Shown piece after piece: positions 57,369 to 64,000 of a stretch of DNA of 64,000 nt (positions are counted from its first letter, which is position 1; each line of letters opens with the position of its first letter). The DNA is from Lysobacter sp. yr284 (GTDB taxonomy: Bacteria; Pseudomonadota; Gammaproteobacteria; Xanthomonadales; Xanthomonadaceae): NCBI RefSeq assembly GCF_900107375.1, contig NZ_FNPT01000016.1, forward strand, positions 1 to 64,000, given 5' to 3'. The notes beneath the pieces were generated by a model that saw nothing but the letters and a program-made list of their open reading frames with translations, was not told the DNA's origin and ran no database searches. The translations under genes were made by a program, and so were the position numbers.

Positions 57369-57710
57369 ATGTTCTACAGCCGCCAGGACGAATACCTGAC
57401 CGTCAGCCGCATCACCGGCCCGAGGCACAACTTGCTGCAACTGCGGCTCACGCAAGACCCGAGCGCAGAGCCGCGGGTCGAGCGCATGCCCGCGATAGGC
57501 ACCTGCGTACACGACCCTTTGTCCGACCAAGCCGTGCTCGACGCCGTCCTGGCCGGCATCGCTCACGCAAACGCCGAGTTGGGCACCGCGTACGCCATCG
57601 ACCGAGCCCGCTTTATCGACAACGACTGCCCGCCGGAAGGCGTCTATGGGATGCTGGCTGCGCTCGTTATTCGTCGCCTGCACTCAGGCGGCGAGTTCGT
57701 AGCGAGTTGA
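57369..57710 (+). CDS. Small hypothetical protein
   Basis: A 113-residue soluble protein starting MFYSRQDEYLTVSRITGPRH, with GVYGMLAALVIRRLHSGGEF near the end. No signal peptide, TM helix or recognised motif. No convincing Shine-Dalgarno. Codon use is regular and the reading frame is clean; it is flanked on both sides by GTAGGAGC repeats. Probably a lineage-specific gene. Confidence 0.55.
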   Translation: MFYSRQDEYLTVSRITGPRHNLLQLRLTQDPSAEPRVERMPAIGTCVHDPLSDQAVLDAVLAGIAHANAELGTAYAIDRARFIDNDCPPEGVYGMLAALVIRRLHSGGEFVAS

Positions 57711-57739
57711 ATCGGTAGTCGGCGAAGGGCGTCATCTGG

Positions 57740-57769
57740 CTGTAGGAGCGGCGCAAGCCGCGACCACGA
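57740..57769 (+). repeat. Single GTAGGAGCGGCGC repeat
   Basis: CTGTAGGAGCGGCGCAAGCC (57740-57759) then GCGACCACGA, lying between two convergent hypothetical genes. Nearly identical to the 57.3-kb copy. Confidence 0.75.
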
Positions 57770-57827
57770 ACTACGCCGCTCTGCGGAATCTGATTCTGAC
57801 GATAGGTGCCGGCCGCACGCCAGAGCT

Positions 57828-58265
57828 TCACCCCGGTTTTCTTGCTCCCGGCTTCGCACGCCTCGGCGTTGGCTCACTGGCCGTTGCTGCGGCTCTATCG
57901 AGCGCCCCATCATCTGGCGGCGCATCGCCCGTCAATTGCTGCGCCAACTCGGGGTGTTCTCGACAGAACCGGGCGTTCGCTGCCAACTCGCCCCAGCGCT
58001 GAGCCGACGCCAGTTCGTCGTCGGCCCTTTCGATCAGACGACGTTGATGCTCTGGAGGCGCAGGGTACTCCAACGACTCCAGTACGACATCGAGCAGGTC
58101 GCGAGCTTCGCTTATTGCTCGGAAATGCCGTTCTGAGGCTCTGGTCTGGAGGTAGTCGAGCGTATCTGGATCGAGTTTCGCCACATGGATGCTATCCCCG
58201 TGAGATTCGCAGAGCGAATGCAGCAAAAGCGCCAGGCAGGACGGGGCAGGAGTCTGAACGGCCAT
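57828..58265 (-). CDS. Hypothetical protein with acidic helical core and basic tail
   Basis: A 145-residue cytoplasmic protein: helical, Glu/Arg-rich centre (YLQTRASERHFRAISEARDL, EHQRRLIERADDELASAQRW) and a Lys/Arg/Pro tail. AGGAA lies 6-7 nt before ATG 58265. Not recognised. The helical core could mediate protein contacts; no enzyme motif. Confidence 0.6.
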   Translation of the reverse strand: MAVQTPAPSCLALLLHSLCESHGDSIHVAKLDPDTLDYLQTRASERHFRAISEARDLLDVVLESLEYPAPPEHQRRLIERADDELASAQRWGELAANARFCREHPELAQQLTGDAPPDDGALDRAAATASEPTPRRAKPGARKPG

Positions 58266-58544
58266 CGGATGTTCCTCGCTTGAGTGCGTCGACAGGGAGA
58301 ACAACGGTACTGGCCAATCCCGAATATCTAAAAAACAGATACTTCTGAAAGATGCGTAGTTAAGTCACAGGGACCTGACTGCTTCATGCTGCGTGGCGGA
58401 TGACCGCCCTAGCAACCGCGAAGGTCGTTGCTGCACGCGGGCTTCGATAGGATAAACAGCGCCTCTCCAACAGCAGGCAGAATGGAGCTCGGAAAATACC
58501 GCTCCGCCCCGTATTTCGCGCCACACCCATCGAAGGAACCCGCC

Positions 58545-58925
58545 ATGCACCACTCGCGTCTTTGCGCCCTTCTGATCGACTGCAACACCTCCGACATCGA
58601 CCGTGCCGCCCAGTTCTGGGCCGACGCGCTGGGCCGTCCGCTGGATCCCGACCATCCGGGAACCCGCGGCCCTTACCGCATGTTGGAAACGCCGCCGGAT
58701 GAGCCGATCGTGCAGATTCAGAAGGTCGACCACGAGAGTCGGGTTCATATCGATATCGAGACCGACGACATTCCCGCAGAGGTGACGCGTCTTGAGGCGC
58801 TGGGCGCAACGGTGGTCGACCGCCTGGAACGCTGGGTGGTGATGCAGGCGCCCACGGGGCAGCGGTTCTGCGTGGTGCGGGTGCAACGGCCTGGGTTTCC
58901 GAAGAACGCGACGGCCTGGGATTGA
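58545..58925 (+). CDS. VOC-family (glyoxalase/bleomycin-resistance fold) protein
   Basis: A 126-residue protein with one glyoxalase-like repeat set: LCALLIDCNTSDIDRAAQFW, RVHIDIETDDIPAEVTRLEA and WVVMQAPTGQRFCVVRVQ. The His and Glu positions fit a metal-binding VOC fold; actual reaction unknown. GAAGGA lies 8 nt before ATG 58545. Single-gene unit in a lower-GC neighbourhood. Confidence 0.85.
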   Translation: MHHSRLCALLIDCNTSDIDRAAQFWADALGRPLDPDHPGTRGPYRMLETPPDEPIVQIQKVDHESRVHIDIETDDIPAEVTRLEALGATVVDRLERWVVMQAPTGQRFCVVRVQRPGFPKNATAWD

Positions 58926-59123
58926 ACGGAGGAGAATGTGGGTCGATCGCGAAAGCAGGAAGGCAGAGTGGTGTTGCTTTCAGTCGGACTGGCTCGTCTG
59001 CCTGCTGGTTGCTGTGGGGCTGTGTTTCCTAGCAATCCGCCAAGGTCGCCTGCCACGCAGCACCCGGCGCGCTGACCGGCGCCCAGGCCGCTTCGGTCAT
59101 CGCGGGCTTTGCGGCGATGCGTA

Positions 59124-59489
59124 ATGGCGGATCGAGGCGGCCAAAGCACTTTTGCGCGTGCCGGCTCCGGTGGCGATGGAGCAGGTGACGGGGGCCTCGA
59201 CAACGACAGCGTGTCGGTAGGCGTGGACGAACTGGTGAAATCGTTCTAAGAGCGTTGCGTCAGCGGCAAGTCGAACCTGCGACGCGAGCTGGATGCCTCG
59301 GCGGCGGAGGCGCATGCCATCCAGGACTTTGGCGCGGTGCAGTTGGGCGCGCACAATTTCTGGATTGTTTCCGACGGCAAGGCGGGGCAGTTGGCGGAGC
59401 ATCCGCGGTTCGTGCATCTGTGGAAACGGAAGGAAGATCGCTGGGTGACTACCCGGGTAATCAGTTACGACCATGTCGCGGGCGATTGA
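59124..59489 (+). pseudogene. Broken NTF2-like/DUF4440 (SnoaL-fold) gene
   Basis: In one frame from 59124 to TGA 59489 the translation reads GGLDND...VGVDELVKSF, then a TAA stop at 59247-59249, then ERCVSGKSNLRRELDASAAE, AIQDFGAVQLGAHNFW and FVHLWKRKEDRWVTTRVISY DHVAGD. The last blocks are typical of the DUF4440/SnoaL group of NTF2-like proteins. The in-frame stop, together with the poor N-terminal part, shows a decayed gene. 58926-59123 before it also lacks a credible gene and may be more of the same remnant. Confidence 0.65.
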
Positions 59490-59758
59490 GACGGGAGACC
59501 CCGGGGTGTTCTTGCGATGCGATCCGGGCTCAGCCGTATGGATGTGTGCCGCGAAAACTTCTTCCATTCACGTGAGTCGCGTGGAACTTCACAGGTCTCA
59601 GCCTAGCTATCACAAAAATTGAGCCTTGTTTAGATTTCCACGCTCAGGCACCGTCATCGACCTGGATGCGAAAGTTCTTTGTCCCGGCAGGCATCATTTG
59701 AAGCGCTGATTCGATCTTCGATGCAGCAAGCGCAATTTTCTCCCACGCAGGCGACCAC
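59490..59758. other. Lower-GC intergenic stretch
   Basis: 269 bp, clearly more A/T-rich than the rest of the window (for example CACAAAAATTGAGCC near 59611). No gene or clear hairpin. Presumably carries the promoter of the lipoprotein-effector pair. Confidence 0.45.
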
Positions 59759-60190
59759 ATGCGAGTTAAAAGGATCATCGGCTTAGCATTCGCGATCTCG
59801 CTGGTACTGCCAGCTTGCTCGTTCGCCAAGGAACCCGGGCCTGCGCAGGGACTCGTCAAAGAGAGCGTCACAGGGAAGCGGCAAGGGCCGACTTATCCAG
59901 CTTCACTCATCGGCCAATGGGAGCCGGGCCCCAATCCGTGCAAGCTTCCACTGGCCTATGACAGCGACGGCGGCTTCAAGATCGCCGCACGCATGCTGCA
60001 AGGCTATGAGCATTCCGATACGCCGAAGAGGGTTCAGCTGATCTCCGACACGCCGAAAGCATGGCGTATCGAAGCGATAGAGGAACACGACGGCGACAAG
60101 AATCCGGTCGTGGATATTTACGTCCTGAGCGGCGACTACCTCACCGTGACCGACGGCGAGCGATCCACTACTTACAACCGCTGCCATTGA
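59759..60190 (+). CDS. Small lipoprotein, candidate immunity protein (X-Tfi-like)
   Basis: A 143-residue exported protein; the hydrophobic signal (IIGLAFAISLVLPAC) ends in a plausible lipobox LPAC (C20, with unusual Pro). The body is a small beta-rich domain (SLIGQWEPGPNPCKLPLAYD ... VDIYVLSGDYLTVTDG) with a Cys pair. It lies 27 bp upstream of a peptidoglycan-targeting protein, the arrangement of xanthomonad type IV secretion effector/immunity pairs, in which the immunity factor is a periplasmic lipoprotein. Immunity role is inference from context and size. Confidence 0.6.
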   Translation: MRVKRIIGLAFAISLVLPACSFAKEPGPAQGLVKESVTGKRQGPTYPASLIGQWEPGPNPCKLPLAYDSDGGFKIAARMLQGYEHSDTPKRVQLISDTPKAWRIEAIEEHDGDKNPVVDIYVLSGDYLTVTDGERSTTYNRCH

Positions 60191-60217
60191 TGGCATAGCC
60201 AAGGGAAGGGACTCCCG

Positions 60218-61333
60218 ATGACCGACAAGACACCCACGACCTATCGCGTCATCCAGAAAGGCGTAACGATCAACGAGCCGGTGACCGACTTCGACAGCCT
60301 GGTCACCCATCATCCGAGCGACAACCGGAACGCTCGTATGGTCGATGGCCTGATTGTCCGCGGTGAGGCCGGAAGGCGGCACGCCTACATCGGTGGCGAA
60401 ATCCAGGAAATCGAATCTGCCAAATCTGGGAACACCTACGGGTTGAAGCCGGATCAGGTGTTGCTCAAGAAGGACTTCATCATCGAGCACCCCGATCATC
60501 CGACCATGAGCGACAAGGCCAGGGATGTGCCGGTGCCGTCGCCTTTAGCTGGCTATGTCGGACGAGTGGATGCGACTCAGGGGTTGGTGGACATTTACGA
60601 TCACAAGGGTGGAGACGTCATCGCCCGTGTCCGTCATATGAGCGACATAACGGTCTCTGCGGATCAAACGATTGAGTATGGGCAGTCACTGGGGACGCAG
60701 AGCAACATAAAGACGGGCGCCAAACATGTTCATCTGGAGCTGGATACTCGCTACTACCAGCAGTACGAGAATTACATTGCCGACCTGACGAGCGGCCGCC
60801 TTCCGTTGGAGGATGAGCGCCGGATCGGTATGCAGGCGTTGCCAGTGGTGGACGACGGTGTGATTCGCCTTGGCGAGTCAGGGGAACGCATCAAGGACCT
60901 GCAGCGGGTGATGGCCGACGAAGGATACCGGGCCGTCGGCGACCGTCCATTGGACCGCGACGGTGTCTACAGGTTGAACATGCAGGGCGCGTTGCTCGAC
61001 TTCCAGCGCGATCACGGGTTGCCTCAGACGGGCGACATTGACGATGCCACGCTACGCATGGCGCCAATGCTGCCGGATCGTGCCAGGGATGTTGATCGGC
61101 CCGATCACATGGTTCCGGGCCGTGCTGTGCCTACGGATCAATCCGCTCCCGCTCCGACCGCTCCGGGTCACTCCAGCCATCCGGATCATCGCCCGGGACT
61201 GGTCGAGCCGTTGCCGCCAGCGCTTAATCAGTCCAGCCAGGGGCGCAGCGCCGGCGTACTCGGAATCTGGCAATCGAGCAGGAGAAGACCGCGGCAGCCG
61301 CAGCCCATGACATGGTGCGAGATGAAGGCTTGA
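60218..61333 (+). CDS. Peptidoglycan-targeting protein: degenerate M23-like plus PG-binding domain, candidate X-Tfe effector
   Basis: A 371-residue protein without a signal peptide. Residues about 90-175 look like a LytM/M23 peptidase fold: SPLAGYVGRV, YDHKGGDVIARVRHMSD (H140) and KHVHLELD (H170, H172, the HxH motif). Residues 214-281 are a PG_binding_1 domain (IRLGESGERIKDLQRVMADE; ALLDFQRDHGLPQTG). After a Pro/Ser/Ala linker the sequence HPDHRPGLVEPLPPALNQSS starts like an XVIPCD secretion domain, but the annotated frame then turns Arg/Pro-rich and stops. An alternative frame stays open from 61243 to TAA 61357 (NLAIEQEKTAAAAAHDMVRD), which looks like the lost tail. GGGAAGGGA lies upstream of the ATG. 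Confidence 0.65.
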   Translation: MTDKTPTTYRVIQKGVTINEPVTDFDSLVTHHPSDNRNARMVDGLIVRGEAGRRHAYIGGEIQEIESAKSGNTYGLKPDQVLLKKDFIIEHPDHPTMSDKARDVPVPSPLAGYVGRVDATQGLVDIYDHKGGDVIARVRHMSDITVSADQTIEYGQSLGTQSNIKTGAKHVHLELDTRYYQQYENYIADLTSGRLPLEDERRIGMQALPVVDDGVIRLGESGERIKDLQRVMADEGYRAVGDRPLDRDGVYRLNMQGALLDFQRDHGLPQTGDIDDATLRMAPMLPDRARDVDRPDHMVPGRAVPTDQSAPAPTAPGHSSHPDHRPGLVEPLPPALNQSSQGRSAGVLGIWQSSRRRPRQPQPMTWCEMKA

Positions 61334-61359
61334 CTCAAGCTTCCAAACGTACGGTTTAA
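61243..61359 (+). pseudogene. Out-of-frame remnant of the effector C-terminus
   Basis: Shifted relative to the 60218 gene, 38 codons are open to TAA 61357-61359 and read AQRRRTRNLAIEQEKTAAAA and HDMVRDEGLTQASKRTV, a Glu/Gln/Ala-rich helical end of the kind that closes XVIPCD domains. The switch point is close to the GGGG at 61240-61243. Most of a normal XVIPCD (about 120 residues) is absent, so an internal deletion probably accompanied the frameshift. Confidence 0.45.
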
Positions 61360-61451
61360 TGAAAGACGAAAAACACAGTTGCGTTCGCTTGCTCTGCTAA
61401 GAACGACTTGGGCGTAGGAGGTGAATCTGCCAAGTCCCTAAAGGCCATTCG

Positions 61452-61958
61452 ATGGCCAGGCTCAATTCAGCTCCAGACCTCATGAAAGAAGACCAACCAA
61501 AAACCAAAGAAAAGCGCGAGAAGAACTGGAAGCTCCTCTACCTCCGGTCTGAAAAACTCGCCCGCGCCAAGCAACTCGGCATCGACTACCCGCACCCCTC
61601 GAACAAGCACGAGATCGAGGACAACGAACCCCTCAACCTCCTCTTCATCTGCAGCCGAAACCAATGGCGCAGCCCGACGGCAGAAGCCGTCTGGCGCAAT
61701 CACCCGGACCTGCGGGCTCGCTCCGCCGGCACCAGCCCGAATGCGCGCCGGCGCGTGTCCGCCGACGACATTCGCTGGGCTCACTCCATCTTCGTCATGG
61801 AGAACAAGCATCGATCCAGGCTGCAGGCCGAGTTCGGCCGCGTCGTCGCCAACAAGCCTGTGCATGTGCTCGATATCCCGGACGAGTATCAGTACATGGA
61901 CCCGGAACTGGTCGATCTGCTCAAGGCTTCAGTGGGTTCGATCCTGGGGCTGCCGTAG
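61452..61958 (+). CDS. Low-molecular-weight protein tyrosine phosphatase-like protein (COG4551 type)
   Basis: A 168-residue protein whose C-terminal about 110 residues carry the phosphatase loop CSRNQWRS (C67-x5-R73-S74) in LNLLFICSRNQWRSPTAEAV, and a possible acid loop DIPDEYQYMDPELVDLL. Members of this group are usually about 110 residues and begin at the NLLFICSRN strand; here a Lys/Glu-rich 58-residue extension precedes it. ATG 61482 is an alternative start. Substrate unknown. Confidence 0.78.
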   Translation: MARLNSAPDLMKEDQPKTKEKREKNWKLLYLRSEKLARAKQLGIDYPHPSNKHEIEDNEPLNLLFICSRNQWRSPTAEAVWRNHPDLRARSAGTSPNARRRVSADDIRWAHSIFVMENKHRSRLQAEFGRVVANKPVHVLDIPDEYQYMDPELVDLLKASVGSILGLP

Positions 61959-62035
61959 CCTGTTGCCTTCGACTCTGGCGCCGAGCGTCTTCGCGTTCGC
62001 CCGCGCCTGCGCAACCATCGTTCGAGGCGGGCGCC

Positions 62036-64000
62036 TCACCCGCCGCGCCCAGGCCCGCGCTCTGTCGTGAACTTCACCGCCCGCTTCGCAACGCCTCCGC
62101 TCCACTGCGTCTGCACCACCAACTCGTGATCCCCCGCGGCGGGCGCGTCGAGCCAGCGCTCGCGGCCGTGCCCGATCTGCACGCCGTCGAGCCACCACGT
62201 CAGCTTGTCGTCGGGCAGCGGCTGGCCTGAGCTGTCGGTGAGATTGCCTTGCAACTGCACCGGCCGGCCGACGCGGAAGGTCTTGCCGCTGGACGGGCTG
62301 ACGATGGCCAGCACCGGCTCGCGCTCGGGCAGGTCCACGTCGACCGGTTCGGATTCGCCGGAGTGGAAGCCGTCGTGCGCGATCAGCCGGACCTGGATGC
62401 GATTCGCCGGCAGGCCTTGCAGCGGCAAGCGCGAGTGGTTGCCGCGTAAGCCGACAGACAAGCCATGCCAGGCGTCTTTGTCGTCGCGGCGCCATTGCGC
62501 CCAGACGTCCTTGACGTCCGCGGTATCCAGCTTCCATTCCAGCGCGAGTTCATGCTCGCCGCCCACCTTCGCTGCCGCGTGAGTGAAACGCGGCGGCTGC
62601 GCGCTGGCCTTGCGGCTCCAGGTTTGTTTGTCCGGTCCATCGATCCTCAGCGACGCCCCCGGCGCGACGTTGCGCAGGTACGCCCGGAACGCAAACGGGG
62701 GCGCATCCTTGTCGCGATGGTCGTGGCTGCCGCCGCAGCCGCAGCCGCCGCCTTGCGGTTCGCGTCGCATCAGCACCGCGCGCGACAGCACGCCGCCTTG
62801 CTCGTCCAGCAGTTGCGCGCTCCATTGGGTCGGGACGCCCAGCGCGGGCGCGGCCACCTCGATGCGCGCGACGGATTCGACTTCGATGCGTCCGCTCTCC
62901 AGCACCCGGCCCTGCACGGAGATCACCGGCGTCATGCGCCACTCCGGGCCTTGATAGCGCCACGGCGGATCGGGCCACCACAGGTGTTCGGGATCGAAGG
63001 GCCGATGCAGCGGATCGGGCAAGGGGAAGTCCGGCGACAACCATTCCGGCGCCAGACGCGGATGGCTGAGCAGGCGTCGATGCTGGTACTGCGACATCCA
63101 GCGCGGCCGGCAATAGCTCATGTAGTCGGAGGTGAGCTGGGGGTCGTGAATCGTGCCGTCGCGGATATCCAGGCCGAATTCGCCGATCGAGGCCGACGCG
63201 TACGGCTCGTAGGTCGGATAGTTGGGGTCGGTGTTGCCGGCCGCGCCGCAAGGCGTGTGCTGGAAGCCGTAGCCGTGCCCGGTTTCGTGCAGGAAGGTCT
63301 GGTCGTTGCCGACCGCGGCCGCGCCGAGCCCGTCGTCGCCGCAACCGGGCACGCCCAGCGGTATGCCGGCTGGCAACAGGCCGTAGTACACGACGTCGTC
63401 GCGATTGCCGTCGTTGTCGCGCAACAGCGACATCGCGTCGAGCAGGTCGTTCCAGTTGTCCGAGCATTTGCCCGGCGCGACGCGCGCGTCGTCCAGCGGC
63501 GTGGACCAATCCAGGTTTGAACAGACCGCGAACGAACCGGTGGCCTGCACCGGCATCGCCGCCAATGCGGTCGCCGCGGTGCTTTGCAGGTCCGCCAGGG
63601 TGGGCGCCGGCAAGGTCAGTCGCGTCACCGGCGCGGTCGGCGTCGCCGGCGCCGAGGTGCTGTCGCCATCGTAGGCCACCAGGATGCCGCGCACGCGCAG
63701 CGTCTGCACCAGGCGTACGCTCACTTCCACCGATTTCTCGCCGCCGTCGTGGCCGGTCAGGCGCGCGGTCAGGCGCAGCGTGCCGTACAACTCGGCGGCC
63801 GGTATCACGAAATTCAGGCTGCGGCCGAGGTCGCCGCGCTCGTCGCGGTAGTTGGGGAATTGTTCGGCGCTGACCGGGCCGCCCTGCGGCGCGTAGGTGT
63901 CGACCGGCTCGTAGTCGCGCAAGCGATTCCGACGCGACACTTCCAGCGTCCCGGTAACGTTGACGATGTTGCCCAACAAGCCCGAGCGTACATAGACGCG
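62036..64000 (-). CDS. Metzincin-type zinc metalloprotease, 5' end beyond the window
   Basis: At least 654 residues; the frame is open to the right edge, so the N-terminus is outside. Zinc motif LHETGHGYGFQH (HExxHxxGxxH; plus-strand 63258-63295), followed about 60 residues later by DYMSYCRPRWMSQ, a likely Met-turn: the metzincin clan, similar in layout to M66/StcE-like or reprolysin-like proteases. A Cys/Gly/His patch GGGCGCGGSHDHRDKD lies mid-protein. The C-terminal 200 residues look like Ig-like/FN3 beta domains. Probably secreted. Exact family uncertain. Confidence 0.8.
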   Translation of the reverse strand, partial: RVYVRSGLLGNIVNVTGTLEVSRRNRLRDYEPVDTYAPQGGPVSAEQFPNYRDERGDLGRSLNFVIPAAELYGTLRLTARLTGHDGGEKSVEVSVRLVQTLRVRGILVAYDGDSTSAPATPTAPVTRLTLPAPTLADLQSTAATALAAMPVQATGSFAVCSNLDWSTPLDDARVAPGKCSDNWNDLLDAMSLLRDNDGNRDDVVYYGLLPAGIPLGVPGCGDDGLGAAAVGNDQTFLHETGHGYGFQHTPCGAAGNTDPNYPTYEPYASASIGEFGLDIRDGTIHDPQLTSDYMSYCRPRWMSQYQHRRLLSHPRLAPEWLSPDFPLPDPLHRPFDPEHLWWPDPPWRYQGPEWRMTPVISVQGRVLESGRIEVESVARIEVAAPALGVPTQWSAQLLDEQGGVLSRAVLMRREPQGGGCGCGGSHDHRDKDAPPFAFRAYLRNVAPGASLRIDGPDKQTWSRKASAQPPRFTHAAAKVGGEHELALEWKLDTADVKDVWAQWRRDDKDAWHGLSVGLRGNHSRLPLQGLPANRIQVRLIAHDGFHSGESEPVDVDLPEREPVLAIVSPSSGKTFRVGRPVQLQGNLTDSSGQPLPDDKLTWWLDGVQIGHGRERWLDAPAAGDHELVVQTQWSGGVAKRAVKFTTERGPGRGG

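Noticed and set aside
58365-58886. 173-residue minus-strand frame
   Set aside because: Antisense to the VOC-family gene, which has a Shine-Dalgarno and conserved blocks on the plus strand.
62465-63520. 351-residue plus-strand frame
   Set aside because: Complement of the metalloprotease gene; no start context and shadow composition.

Overview
The window is very GC-rich bacterial chromosome with almost fully coding DNA. Gene content and order point to a gammaproteobacterium of the Xanthomonadaceae, most like Lysobacter. The signs are the algZ-algR-hemC order, the lptM-dapF-DUF484-xerC-hslVU block, a complete mreBCD-mrdA-rodA cluster, many secreted hydrolases, the family-typical GTAGGAGCGGCGC-type intergenic repeats, and -10 boxes lying 6-7 nt before start codons (leaderless genes). 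The assignment rests on recognition, not on a search.

Layout. 0.2-7.5 kb (minus): a heavy-metal efflux operon (small periplasmic protein, CzcC, CzcB, CzcA, CDF transporter). 7.8-12.9 kb (plus): TonB-like lipoprotein, carboxylesterase, AlgZ/AlgR-type two-component pair and hemC. 13-15 kb (minus): two outer-membrane barrel proteins; the second has a perfect CRP/Clp-type palindrome upstream. 15-20.2 kb (minus): a molybdenum/iron-sulfur/membrane-anchor oxidoreductase that best fits sulfite dehydrogenase SoeABC. 20.3-29.2 kb: WYL regulator, patatin-like protein, two exported S9 peptidases and a DUF454 membrane protein. 29.3-34.5 kb (plus): lptM, dapF, DUF484, xerC, hslV, hslU. 34.7-49.3 kb: mixed small transcription units (SDR-DoxX fusion, acetyltransferases, a yeast-type cytosine deaminase, ubiE, an LTA4-hydrolase-like M1 peptidase lipoprotein, GH25 muramidase, esterases). 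49.6-57.3 kb: a PfkB kinase, then the rod-shape/elongasome operon.

The last 6 kb (57.4-64 kb) is accessory in character: hypothetical genes, an NTF2-like pseudogene, visibly lower GC, and a lipoprotein next to a peptidoglycan-targeting protein. That pair has the architecture of a type IV secretion effector and its immunity protein (X-Tfe/X-Tfi); the effector's C-terminal secretion region looks damaged by a frameshift. A phosphatase-like gene and the C-terminal part of a metzincin protease that runs off the window follow.

Intergenic spaces are dominated by at least five families of short palindromic repeats, one of which has become the C-terminal coding sequence of the muramidase gene. No rRNA, tRNA, CRISPR array or intact insertion sequence was seen.
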